Shown: piece after piece, positions 1 through 6,088 of the stretch
How positions within the stretch are numbered: the stretch's first letter is position 1
How the letters are laid out: every line of letters begins with the position of its first letter
Origin: Thaumarchaeota archaeon S13
Lineage (GTDB): Archaea; Thermoproteota; Nitrososphaeria; Nitrososphaerales; Nitrosopumilaceae
DNA length: 18,552 nt
Assembly (NCBI GenBank): GCA_003724275.1
Contig: RHFA01000094.1
Span: forward strand, 1-18,552
Direction: 5' to 3'
Program-made: the position numbers and the translations under genes
Notes under the pieces: generated by a model
Told to the model about the DNA's origin: nothing
What the model saw: the letters and a program-made list of their open reading frames with translations, nothing else
The model's database searches: none

Positions 1-2
1 AG

Positions 3-86
3 GCGGCCATGAAGGCAAGGAGGGCGCACCCCGACAGGGCGTCGTTCTTTCACCTGTACGGAGCCGGCATCCTCTGGATGGGGTAA
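3..86 (+). CDS. DUF5678-like small protein, C-terminal end (copy A, partial)
   Basis: This open frame runs in from the window edge and stops at TAA 84-86. The last 27 residues include ARRAHPDRASFFHLYGAG followed by ILWMG. They align with the C-terminus of the complete DUF5678-like protein on the minus strand at 1028-1291 (DRAEEVYPDRLIYFYGPP, then VLCMVS): both have a YPD/HPD-R turn, an aromatic strand, a YG and a hydrophobic end. The stop overlaps the start of the next gene as TAATG, which suggests translational coupling. The complete paralogue overlaps its protease partner in the same way, and this supports the identification of so short a piece. The molecular function of the family is unknown to me. 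The start lies outside the window. Confidence 0.7.
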   Translation, partial: AAMKARRAHPDRASFFHLYGAGILWMG

Positions 87-484
87 TGGACATCCCGCTC
101 CAAGTCGCAGACGTCAGGTTTGCTGCAAGGTGCTCGCTGCAAGGCAATCCCAGTCAAGATCTTCTAGGGGTAATCGGCTCGGGCTCAACTGTCACATGCG
201 TTGACTTGTGGGCGCGCAACCGTGCAGGCCTCAAGTTTGCCGGAGAAAGAGCCAGCATGCAATGCGTACACCGGAACTATAGGGAAGTCTTGAGATCATA
301 CTTGGGTCGCATAGGCAGATGCGGCACGACAGAGCAGTCCACGGTCTACGAGCTTGACATGAGGCCAGAATGTGGGAGAACCGGGATTAACGCCATTTTT
401 GGGTGGGACGTGCTGGGAGACTTCAGGGTTGTCTTGGACATGCCTAGCGGCACGGGCTTCGTGGAAAGACGTGCGGGGGGCTAA
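86..484 (+). CDS. Retropepsin-like aspartic protease homologue, catalytic Asp lost (copy A)
   Basis: A 132-residue protein with the layout of a single-lobe retropepsin: an N-terminal strand (RFAARCSL, 11-18), the active-site loop at 28-34 (GVIGSGS), and the late hydrophobic-Gly motif (GINAIFGWDVLG). Retropepsins act as homodimers, each subunit giving one Asp from a D-[ST]-G-[AS] loop. Here that Asp is Gly31 (codon GGC at 176-178). The sister copy at 1457-1975 has GAC at the same place, so one A-to-G change explains the loss. The rest is well conserved with that copy (for example REVLRSY and GDFRVVLDMP), so the loss looks recent. Its ATG overlaps the stop of the upstream DUF5678-like gene (TAATG). 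No signal peptide or membrane segment is visible. The protein is probably not proteolytic; a binding or dominant-negative role, or early decay, are the alternatives. Confidence 0.75.
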   Translation: MDIPLQVADVRFAARCSLQGNPSQDLLGVIGSGSTVTCVDLWARNRAGLKFAGERASMQCVHRNYREVLRSYLGRIGRCGTTEQSTVYELDMRPECGRTGINAIFGWDVLGDFRVVLDMPSGTGFVERRAGG

Positions 485-629
485 AAACAGACACCATCGG
501 AGTCCAAACGACCCCTTGCCGCCAGAGCCTGCTATTGGGAAAGGCCAGGCTCACGGACATTGACACCCTGGTAGGTCTTGGCCACATTGCCCCAGGACTG
601 CGGCCAGTCCCGTATTGGCAGGCACGCGG

Positions 630-1028
630 TCACCCCATTTGTTCTAGGGATCCTGTCCCGGCACTCCAGTTGAGCCGCCCGTCAAAGTTGCAAAGTATGT
701 TGGTTCCCAGTATTGCGTCGGCGTTGATTTCCCCGGCCATGAGCCTTCCGTCATACGCTGGAGATGTGCACTTCACAGTAACATTTCCTAGCGTTATGGT
801 GCTTCTATAGGTAGGCACTTCTAGATTCCTGTGGCTTTTGCCATGCGAGCAAACTATGTTTTTCAACTTTCCCTTGTACTTGAGCCCTGCACGATCACAT
901 ATGGCCGACGTGAGAAATGTGGTGCGGGATCCGGAATCCACAATGCCCCACATCTCTATGTTAGTGTCTGCGTTCAGGGTGCACCGCGCAAAAAACAGCC
1001 CGTTGCGCATCTTGAGCTCTACGGACAT
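630..1028 (-). CDS. Retropepsin-like aspartic protease (copy B, catalytic motif intact)
   Basis: A 132-residue single-domain retropepsin-like protein. The N-terminal strand (GLFFARCTL, 10-18) leads into the active-site loop GIVDSGS at 28-34, with Asp31 as catalytic residue, and the late motif INADAILGTNIL supplies the hydrophobic-hydrophobic-Gly element of the fold. It matches the length of copy A and shares landmarks with it (ARC, DRAGLKYKGK, the CSH/CVH motif), but is clearly more divergent than copies A and C are from each other. Its ATG overlaps the stop of the upstream DUF5678-like gene as TGATG, so the two are very likely co-translated. Converges on copy A across about 145 bp with no recognised gene. 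Family assignment rests on motifs; the substrate is unknown. Confidence 0.8.
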   Translation of the reverse strand: MSVELKMRNGLFFARCTLNADTNIEMWGIVDSGSRTTFLTSAICDRAGLKYKGKLKNIVCSHGKSHRNLEVPTYRSTITLGNVTVKCTSPAYDGRLMAGEINADAILGTNILCNFDGRLNWSAGTGSLEQMG

Positions 1029-1291
1029 CAGGACACCATGCAGAGCACTGGGGGGCCGTAAAAGTAGATTAACCTGTCGGGGTACACCTCCTCGGCCCTG
1101 TCGGTTACCTCATCCAGGCTGTCGCCGACAAAGACCTCACCGCCGCAGATGCCGATGTTCTTGCCGGGGTACTTTTCAAGCAGCTCCTCTTCCCTCTCCT
1201 CAAAGATCGCCTTTTGCCTCTGGAGATCCTCCTCGGCGGCCGCGTCGACTCCGTGAGGCCGGCTGGGGGGCAATGTCTCTTGCGCTGTCAC
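1028..1291 (-). CDS. DUF5678-like small protein (copy B, complete)
   Basis: An 87-residue protein. An acidic/basic helix (EEDLQRQKAIFEEREEELL) is followed by KYPGKNIGICGGEVFVGDSLDEV and YPDRLIYFYGPP. The order helix, YPGK, strand with GGEV and a GDSLDEV helix, and YPD near the end is what I recall of the DUF5678 family, whose function is not known. I chose the GTG at 1291 because a TATA-like ACTTAAAT lies about 28 nt upstream, the same promoter-to-start distance as in other genes here. The frame stays open to an ATG at 1417, but that extension is low-complexity and would begin upstream of the promoter. It overlaps the retropepsin gene 630-1028 as TGATG. In my recollection DUF5678 genes often sit next to retropepsin-like genes, which agrees with all three copies here. 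Confidence 0.72.
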   Translation of the reverse strand: MTAQETLPPSRPHGVDAAAEEDLQRQKAIFEEREEELLEKYPGKNIGICGGEVFVGDSLDEVTDRAEEVYPDRLIYFYGPPVLCMVS

Positions 1292-1314
1292 GCCGGAAGG
1301 GAGCCATAGCCGCC

Positions 1315-1323
1315 CATTTAAGT
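1315..1323 (-). promoter_or_regulatory. TATA box for the copy B DUF5678/protease pair
   Basis: The minus strand reads ACTTAAATG here, centred about 28 nt before the GTG at 1291. This spacing recurs throughout the window and implies a leaderless transcript starting at the GTG. Confidence 0.5.
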
Positions 1324-1456
1324 TGTGCCGCGAACCCCCACCGCGTGGCCAGGGGCATGCCCTGCCATACTGTTCCGCCACACGCGGGCGTTCGTGCCAG
1401 CGCCAGGGAGCACGCACATGCTAAGCCCAAGATTGCCAGAGGCCGTCGAACTGTGA

Positions 1457-1975
1457 ATGGCTGACAAGGGCGCGCCCCATGCGCGATGCCCTGCCCTGCT
1501 TAATATGGGCCAGGCCTGCCGGCCCCGTCATGCCAGCGGGGAAGGATCGCGGCGGCGGGAAGACAGCGCCGGAGGCCGAGGTAGCCAGGCTCCAAAAGGA
1601 GGCAATGTGGGAGGCCGAGGAAGGTGCGCCCTGCTCGGCAATACTGACCAGGAGCTTCTAGGCGTGGTAGACTCTGGCTCAAACGCAACGTGCGTTGACG
1701 TGCGAACCTGCAAGCGCGCAGGCCTCAAGTTTGCCGGTGAGAGCGCCGATGTGAAATGCATCCACCGAAACCACAGGGAAGTCTTGAGGTCGTACTTTGG
1801 CCTCATAGACATATGCGGCAGGACAGGGCACACCACGATCTACGAGCTTGACATGAGTCCAGAGTGCGAGAGGGCAGGAATTAACGCCATCCTTGGGTGG
1901 GACGTGCTGGGGGACTTTAGGGTTGTCCTGGACATGCCAGGCCGCACGGGCCACATGGAACGGCGGAGGCCGTGA
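1457..1975 (+). CDS. Retropepsin-like aspartic protease with replaced N-terminus (copy C, deletion fusion)
   Basis: The open frame gives 172 residues. From about 1622 it is closely similar to copy A (GRCALLGNTDQELLGVVDSGS onward) and keeps the catalytic loop, Asp72 in DSGS, and the late motif GINAILGWDVLG. The first 55 residues have no counterpart in the other copies, are Gly/Arg/Pro-rich and look untranslated: their DNA encodes a DUF5678-like N-terminus in another frame (1530-1622). A deletion thus appears to have removed the end of the DUF5678 gene and the first 13 or so protease residues. Translation could begin at GTG 1607, four bases after a perfect AGGAGG (1597-1602), giving a short but catalytically competent subunit; ATG 1457 is the formal alternative. 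Either a pseudogene or a rewired active protease; the sequence cannot decide. Confidence 0.6.
   Translation: MADKGAPHARCPALLNMGQACRPRHASGEGSRRREDSAGGRGSQAPKGGNVGGRGRCALLGNTDQELLGVVDSGSNATCVDVRTCKRAGLKFAGESADVKCIHRNHREVLRSYFGLIDICGRTGHTTIYELDMSPECERAGINAILGWDVLGDFRVVLDMPGRTGHMERRRP
1499..1506 (+). promoter_or_regulatory. TATA box of the copy C module
   Basis: CTTAATAT is centred about 28 nt upstream of the ATG at 1530, which opens the DUF5678-like remnant. The spacing matches other promoters here, so the promoter of the broken module looks intact. Confidence 0.45.
1530..1661 (+). pseudogene. Truncated DUF5678-like gene remnant (copy C)
   Basis: A frame opening at ATG 1530 encodes 43 residues, of which about the first 31 matter. 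The segment APEAEVARLQKEAMWEAEEG resembles the N-terminal helix of the complete copy B protein (EEDLQRQKAIFEEREEE). After about 1622 the frame enters DNA homologous to the protease gene, read out of frame, and stops at 1661. The YPGK, GGEV and YPD parts are all missing. A TATA box at the usual distance supports this as the original start. The reading is that one deletion joined the start of a DUF5678 gene to the body of its downstream protease. The helix similarity alone is weak; the position, promoter and neighbouring gene make it likely. Confidence 0.5.
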
Positions 1976-2043
1976 GGCGCCCTGCCGCTGAGGCGCAGGC
2001 CTTTCGGGCTGCCATGCCCGCGGGCGCGGCCGGCGAGCCCGGC

Positions 2044-3561
2044 CTAGACATAGTCATCAAGCGTCGCGGGCCTCTTGCGCCGCGGCGCCGCGCGCGGCCG
2101 TTTTGCCCTGCGCGGGACCACGCTGGCTCCGACTCGCTGTGCGGCCCTGATCTTTTTCTTGCCAATCCAGTGGTACGCCACGTCGATCGTCCCCTTTGTG
2201 ACGAGGCTGACGAGGCGGCCTGAGGCGTGCCTGCCGGTGCGACCGCGCCTCTGCACGTATCGTATAGAGCTGGGAACGCTGTCATAAAACACGACAAGGT
2301 TTACCGCCGAGATGTCCAGGCCCTCCTCGCCGACGCGCGTCGTCACGAGCACGCGGTACTCGTCGGCCCTAAACCGCGCGACGGTCTCTACCTGCTTTTT
2401 CTGCTTGAGGCCGGCCTCGCCGGCCTTGCCTATGAGCATCTCGGCCGTTATCCCGTGCTCGGCGAGGCTGTCGCGGATCACCTCGACAGAGTCGCGGTAG
2501 CTCGAGAACACGATCGCCTTGTCCTTTGTGCCCGAGAGTATCTCTAGCAGCCTGGCTATCTTTGGGTGCTCCATGCCCCCCTTTTGCAGCGCGCGGGCCC
2601 GCGCGACGGCCGCCGAAAAGTGCTCGTCGTCCTCCATGAGCGACCTTGCGCTCGCGTTCTTTTTGGCTGCACGCTCGCAAAAGCGCAGGAACGCCGTCGT
2701 CCCGTGGGCCTCAAACATGTTTAGCGAGTACGTGATGCGTATCGCCGCAAAGAGCGGCTTTATGGCGTTGCGGCGGTGCGATAGCACAAACGCGCGCAGG
2801 CGCAGCAGGGCCGAGAGCGACCTGTTGGATCCCGTGTCGATCCCCGCGGACTTGAGCTCCGAATAGCGAACGCCGAGCGCCCTCTTGATCAGCGACTGGA
2901 CCTCGGCCATGCCCTCGGGAAGGACGAGCTCTATGACCTCCGTCTTTGTCTCTTGCGTGTACTTGACGACGTCGGGGCTCTTTTCGTGCCGCGTCTCCAC
3001 CGACTCTGCATGCAGGGCCTCGACGATCTCCTTGACCTTTGCGCGCTCGGCGGGCAGCGTCGCCGTCATGCCGACGAGCCTCGCCGGCGTCCCCTCAAAG
3101 GCCGCGGCGATCGCCGTGTACGCATAGTTGCCGACTGCCCTGTGGGCCTCGTCAAATATGACTAGGCCAAAGTCGCCCGGCGATATGACGCCGCGGGCCA
3201 GGTCGTTCTGGGCAATCTCGGGCGTCGCGCACACGACGCTGCTAAACCAGAGCCTCGAGCGTCGCGCCTGCGGCTCCTCGCCGGTGACGAGCGCGACGTC
3301 CTCTATGGTCAGGTGGTCCAGCATAAACCTGCGGTGCTGCTCGGCGAGGACCCTCGTCGGCGCGAGCATGAGCGAGGCTCCGCGCGCGCGCTCTAGGTGC
3401 CTCGCGATGAGCTGCAGCGCGACGGCCGTCTTGCCGAGGCCCGTGGGGAGCACGACGATGCAGTTTTTTGCCGCCGCCTCGGCGGCTAGCGCCACCTGGT
3501 AGTCGCGGGCCTCGAGCGCGCCCTCGCGCACATAGCGCCCCCGGACATGGTCCACCCCCAC
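2044..3561 (-). CDS. Hef/ERCC4-type superfamily 2 DNA helicase (helicase part only)
   Basis: A 505-residue SF2 helicase resembling the helicase half of archaeal Hef and FANCM, which remodel stalled forks and branched DNA. Visible motifs: the Q-like RDYQ (19-22), Walker A LPTGLGKT (38-45), DEAH (137-140), motif III GMTATLP, the helical insert typical of Hef, motif V (TTRVGEEGLDISAVNLV) and motif VI (QRRGRTGR). No ERCC4 nuclease domain follows, whereas euryarchaeal Hef has one; thaumarchaea are thought to carry a separate XPF-like nuclease. The basic tail ends ATLDDYV, which resembles a degenerate PCNA-binding motif. The frame stays open to 3924, but that would run across the dCMP deaminase gene; I chose GTG 3561 because TTTTAAA lies 28 nt upstream. 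GTG 3555 is the alternative. Confidence 0.88.
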   Translation of the reverse strand: MGVDHVRGRYVREGALEARDYQVALAAEAAAKNCIVVLPTGLGKTAVALQLIARHLERARGASLMLAPTRVLAEQHRRFMLDHLTIEDVALVTGEEPQARRSRLWFSSVVCATPEIAQNDLARGVISPGDFGLVIFDEAHRAVGNYAYTAIAAAFEGTPARLVGMTATLPAERAKVKEIVEALHAESVETRHEKSPDVVKYTQETKTEVIELVLPEGMAEVQSLIKRALGVRYSELKSAGIDTGSNRSLSALLRLRAFVLSHRRNAIKPLFAAIRITYSLNMFEAHGTTAFLRFCERAAKKNASARSLMEDDEHFSAAVARARALQKGGMEHPKIARLLEILSGTKDKAIVFSSYRDSVEVIRDSLAEHGITAEMLIGKAGEAGLKQKKQVETVARFRADEYRVLVTTRVGEEGLDISAVNLVVFYDSVPSSIRYVQRRGRTGRHASGRLVSLVTKGTIDVAYHWIGKKKIRAAQRVGASVVPRRAKRPRAAPRRKRPATLDDYV

Positions 3562-3585
3562 ACACGCGCCGCGGGCCGCGCGCGC

Positions 3586-3592
3586 TTTTAAA
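3586..3592 (-). promoter_or_regulatory. TATA box of the Hef-like helicase gene
   Basis: TTTAAAA on the minus strand, centred 28 nt before GTG 3561. It forms a divergent pair with the promoter at 3618-3625. Confidence 0.5.
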
Positions 3593-3617
3593 GGTGGCCG
3601 CGATCCGGCCCCAAAAC

Positions 3618-3625
3618 AATATTTA
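3618..3625 (+). promoter_or_regulatory. TATA box of the dCMP deaminase gene
   Basis: AATATTTA, centred about 28 nt before ATG 3649, consistent with a leaderless mRNA. Confidence 0.55.
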
Positions 3626-3648
3626 CGCGCGCCCCGGGCCGCGCGCGC

Positions 3649-4182
3649 ATGGCCCATGAAAGGCCCACGTGGGACGAGTACTTTATGCTCCAGGCCGAGC
3701 TCGCAAAGCTGCGCTCCAACTGCATGGCAAAGCGCGTCGGGGCCGTCATCGTGAGCGGCAACCGCCAGATCGCCACGGGATACAACGGGACGCCCCCCGG
3801 AGTCAGGAACTGCCACGAGGGCGGCTGCGCGCGCTGCGCCGAGCGCGTCAGGGGCGAGATAGCCTCCGGAGAGGCCCTCGAGCGCTGCCTCTGCAACCAC
3901 GCCGAGGCCAACGCCATAATGCACTGCGCCATACTCGGCATAAGGGCCGGCGCGGACGGGACGGCCGGCGCGACGCTCTACTCCACCATGGTCCCGTGCC
4001 TAGAGTGCACAAAGATGGCCGTCACCGTCGGGATTCGCCGCGTCGTCTGCCTCGAGGGGTATGCCGAGTCGGACATGGGCCTGCTCGGGGCCGCCGGCGC
4101 CGAGGTCGTGCGCATGGATCCCGCGGCGATCAGGCGCTGGGCAGGCGAGATCGCCGGCGCGCGCGGCCCAAAAAACACTTAA
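3649..4182 (+). CDS. Deoxycytidylate (dCMP) deaminase family protein
   Basis: A 177-residue cytidine/deoxycytidylate deaminase fold. The zinc site is complete: His84-Ala-Glu86 (CNHAEANA), with Glu86 the proton shuttle, and Pro116-Cys117-x2-Cys120. The segment CHEGGCARCAERVRGE (55-70) is the extra Cys/His-rich insert typical of dCMP deaminases, as opposed to CDA or tRNA deaminases. TGYNGTPPG (43-51) is the usual substrate-loop motif. The expected reaction is dCMP to dUMP, feeding thymidylate synthesis in the cytosol. Start at ATG 3649, leaderless with a TATA box 28 nt upstream. Its stop codon lies within the TATA box of the next gene. Confidence 0.9.
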   Translation: MAHERPTWDEYFMLQAELAKLRSNCMAKRVGAVIVSGNRQIATGYNGTPPGVRNCHEGGCARCAERVRGEIASGEALERCLCNHAEANAIMHCAILGIRAGADGTAGATLYSTMVPCLECTKMAVTVGIRRVVCLEGYAESDMGLLGAAGAEVVRMDPAAIRRWAGEIAGARGPKNT

Positions 4183-4183
4183 G
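4177..4183 (+). promoter_or_regulatory. TATA box of the mutase gene, containing the upstream stop codon
   Basis: ACTTAAG, centred 28 nt before ATG 4208. The TAA at 4180-4182 is also the stop codon of the dCMP deaminase gene. Confidence 0.5.
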
Positions 4184-4207
4184 GCGCCTGCCGGCGGCCG
4201 CGCCGCC

Positions 4208-4612
4208 ATGGCGGGCAAGCGTCCCATAAAGGTCCTCGTCGCCAAGATGGGCCTCGACGGCCACGACAGGGGGGCAATGGTCCTCTGCCGCGCGTTTCGC
4301 GACGCGGGCATGGAGGTCATCTACTCTGGCCTCTTTGCTACGCCAAAGCGCGTCGCGCAGATCGCCGAGGACGAGGACGTCGACGCCGTGGCGATGAGCC
4401 TCCTCAACGGGGCCCACAACACGCTCTTTCCGCGCGTCGTCGGCGAGCTGGGCCGGCGCGGCATGCGCGACGTGCTCGTCATGGGCGGCGGCATCATACC
4501 AGAGTCTGACAGGCGCGGCCTCGAAAAGAGGGGCCTCAACGGCGTCTTTGGGCCGGGCACGCCGCTGCCCGGAATCATTGACCACGTGCGCAAGAACGTA
4601 AAGCGCCGCTAG
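4208..4612 (+). CDS. mcmA2: Methylmalonyl-CoA mutase, small (cobalamin-binding) subunit
   Basis: A 134-residue stand-alone B12-binding domain. The signature D-x-H-x2-G is DGHDRG (Asp17, His19, Gly22), with His19 as the lower axial cobalt ligand; SLLNGAHNTLF and VMGGGIIPESD supply the S-x-L and GG elements that line the nucleotide tail. It is the small half of a split mutase; the catalytic large subunit is not in the window. In thaumarchaea this mutase converts methylmalonyl-CoA to succinyl-CoA in the 3-hydroxypropionate/4-hydroxybutyrate carbon-fixation cycle (family knowledge). The frame is open from 4061, but a TATA box and the overlap with the previous gene place the start at ATG 4208. Its stop overlaps that of ilvC in a CTAG palindrome. 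Confidence 0.9.
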   Translation: MAGKRPIKVLVAKMGLDGHDRGAMVLCRAFRDAGMEVIYSGLFATPKRVAQIAEDEDVDAVAMSLLNGAHNTLFPRVVGELGRRGMRDVLVMGGGIIPESDRRGLEKRGLNGVFGPGTPLPGIIDHVRKNVKRR

Positions 4613-5613
4613 GCCTGCCCTTCAGAGTCAGGCCACATCATCTTGCGCATGCGGCGGCCGACCTCCTCGACGGGGTGCGACTCTACCTCGCGCATGCGCG
4701 ACTCGAATGACTCGCGGCCGGCGTCGGCGTACGCCCCCGTCCACTCCCTGTTGAACGTGCCGTCGCGTATCTCGTCTAGGACCTTTTTCATGCGCTCCTT
4801 TGCCTGCGCGTCGACCACGCGCGGGCCGCGCGTGAGGCCGCCATAGCGCGCCGTCTCGCTGACGCGGCGGTACATTCCGGCCACGCCGTGGCGCTGGACC
4901 ATGTCGACTATGAGCTTTAGCTCGTGCAGGACCTCAAAGTATGCAATCTCGGGCTGGTAGCCGGCCTCGACTAGCACCTCAAAGGCGGCCATGACCATCG
5001 AGGCCGAGCCCCCGCAGAGGTCGGCCTGCTCGCCAAACCAGTCCGTCTCGACCTCCTCCTGGAAGGTCGTGCGTATGACCCCGGCGCGCGTGCTCCCGAT
5101 CGCCTTTGCGATGGCAAGCGTGCGGTCCCACGCCGTGCCCGTCTTGTCCTGGTGGACCGCGACGATAGACGGCGTGCCAAATCCCTCTAGGTAAGTCTCG
5201 CGGACCTTTGAGCCCGGGCCCTTTGGGGCGACCATGATAACGTCAACGTTGTCAGGCGGGCTGATCCACCCCCAGTGGACAGCCGCCGCATGCGAGAAGG
5301 AGAGCGCGTTGCCATCCTTGAGGCCCTGCGCAATCTCGGCGCCATAGACGGAGGCCTGGGCCATGTCGGGTATGAGCACGTGCACAACGTCAGCGGCGCG
5401 GCATGCCTCGGCGACCCCCATGACGGTGTGGCCGTCGGCGGCGGCCTTTGCGGCGCTCGGGCCTCCCGCGCGCAGGCCCACTACGACGTCAAGGCCAGAG
5501 TCCTTCATGTTGTTGGCCTGCGCGTCTCCCTGTATGCCATAGCCGAGAACCGCCACCTTTTGGCCCTTGAGCGGCTCTAGGCTCGTCTCGGCGTCACCCC
5601 ACGTCTGCGCCAT
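4609..5613 (-). CDS. ilvC: Ketol-acid reductoisomerase
   Basis: A 334-residue class I KARI, the usual length for the short form. The NADP(H)-binding Rossmann motif is GYGIQG (24-29), then the VVVGLR segment. The two-Mg catalytic domain is seen in FQEEVETDWFGEQADLCGG and AYFEVLHELKLIVD, and MVAPKGPGSKVRETY is the conserved linker. The enzyme converts acetolactate and acetohydroxybutyrate in valine and isoleucine synthesis. A GTG nine bases upstream (5622) would give three more residues; I prefer ATG 5613 because it lies about 29 nt from the TATA box, the distance used by the neighbouring genes. No other ilv gene is adjacent. Confidence 0.95.
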   Translation of the reverse strand: MAQTWGDAETSLEPLKGQKVAVLGYGIQGDAQANNMKDSGLDVVVGLRAGGPSAAKAAADGHTVMGVAEACRAADVVHVLIPDMAQASVYGAEIAQGLKDGNALSFSHAAAVHWGWISPPDNVDVIMVAPKGPGSKVRETYLEGFGTPSIVAVHQDKTGTAWDRTLAIAKAIGSTRAGVIRTTFQEEVETDWFGEQADLCGGSASMVMAAFEVLVEAGYQPEIAYFEVLHELKLIVDMVQRHGVAGMYRRVSETARYGGLTRGPRVVDAQAKERMKKVLDEIRDGTFNREWTGAYADAGRESFESRMREVESHPVEEVGRRMRKMMWPDSEGQA

Positions 5614-5637
5614 CCGGGGCACGGGCCGATTCTGCGC

Positions 5638-5646
5638 AAATATTAA
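5638..5646 (-). promoter_or_regulatory. TATA box of ilvC
   Basis: TTAATATTT on the minus strand, centred about 29 nt before ATG 5613. Confidence 0.5.
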
Positions 5647-6047
5647 CCAATGGGCCCGTGCCGCGCCCGCGCGCGCCCAGGGCCGCCGTGGACGCCCAGG
5701 GCCCGAGCCTGCCCTGCGCGCGGGGCGCAGTCGCGAGGTGGCGCACGGCCCTTAAAAGGGGCGGCGGCCCGGCGCCGGCAGGCGGGCTAAGGGATCATGA
5801 TGGGCATTGAGCTTGCCCGAGTTGGCCGAAAAGCTGCCAAGCGGGCGAGCCGGACACCCGCATTCCACTCTGCTGCACGCGCAAAAAAAAAAGGAGAGAT
5901 CCGCTCGAGTGTCCAGGGCGGGCGTCCGCACGCGGCGTGCCCCCGCTCGGCCATGCGCGCGGGGCGTGCCCGCCGGGCCCCCTCCCCGCCTGGCCATGGC
6001 AGGGCCGGCTCGGCGTCCCCCTCGGGCGGCCCCGACGGCCGCCCAAC
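5647..6047. other. Long GC-rich intergenic region between ilvC and the HAD phosphatase gene
   Basis: About 400 bp with no convincing gene. Frames on both strands are Arg/Gly/Pro-rich without recognisable motifs. It holds a TATA-like sequence at 5751-5758, a strong stem-loop at 5811-5850, a run of ten A at about 5883-5892 and very GC-rich sequence after that. Large gaps are unusual in a stretch where most neighbours overlap or nearly touch. Confidence 0.5.
5782..5861 (+). ncRNA. Candidate structured RNA (unassigned)
   Basis: The plus strand can form a long hairpin: GCTTGCCCG (5811-5819) with CGGGCGAGC (5842-5850), a small internal loop, then TTGGC (5822-5826) with GCCAA (5836-5840) closing a 9-nt loop: 14 pairs with one G-U. 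GCGGG at 5782-5786 can pair with CCCGC at 5857-5861 and enclose it. CTTAAAAG at 5751-5758 is about 28 nt before 5782, the same TATA-to-start distance as in the neighbouring genes, so a roughly 80-nt transcript is plausible. It does not fit a tRNA (no T-loop), SRP RNA or RNase P RNA. In such GC-rich sequence some pairing is expected by chance. Confidence 0.25.
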
Positions 6048-6058
6048 TTTAATATAAT
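6048..6058 (+). promoter_or_regulatory. TATA box of the serB-like/cofE pair
   Basis: TTTAATATAAT, centred 34-38 nt before TTG 6089, slightly farther than in the other genes, so a leader of a few nucleotides is possible. Confidence 0.5.
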
Positions 6059-6088
6059 TGCGCCCCGGCAGCGGCGCGAGACGGGCCG

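Noticed and set aside
1..2043. Retrovirus-like element as source of the retropepsin genes
   Set aside because: No reverse transcriptase, integrase or long terminal repeats are nearby; the genes are short, stand-alone and paired with a small cellular gene.
3562..3924. N-terminal extension of the Hef-like helicase
   Set aside because: It would run across the divergent dCMP deaminase gene and upstream of both promoters; helicase homology begins only downstream.
5782..5861. tRNA gene
   Set aside because: Size and closing stem are suggestive, but there is no T-loop consensus, no D-arm consensus and no matching 7-bp acceptor stem.
5797..6057. Small plus-strand protein in the ilvC/HAD gap
   Set aside because: Low-complexity Arg/Ala/Gly-rich frame without recognisable features; several overlapping frames look alike there, and the 5' part coincides with a hairpin.
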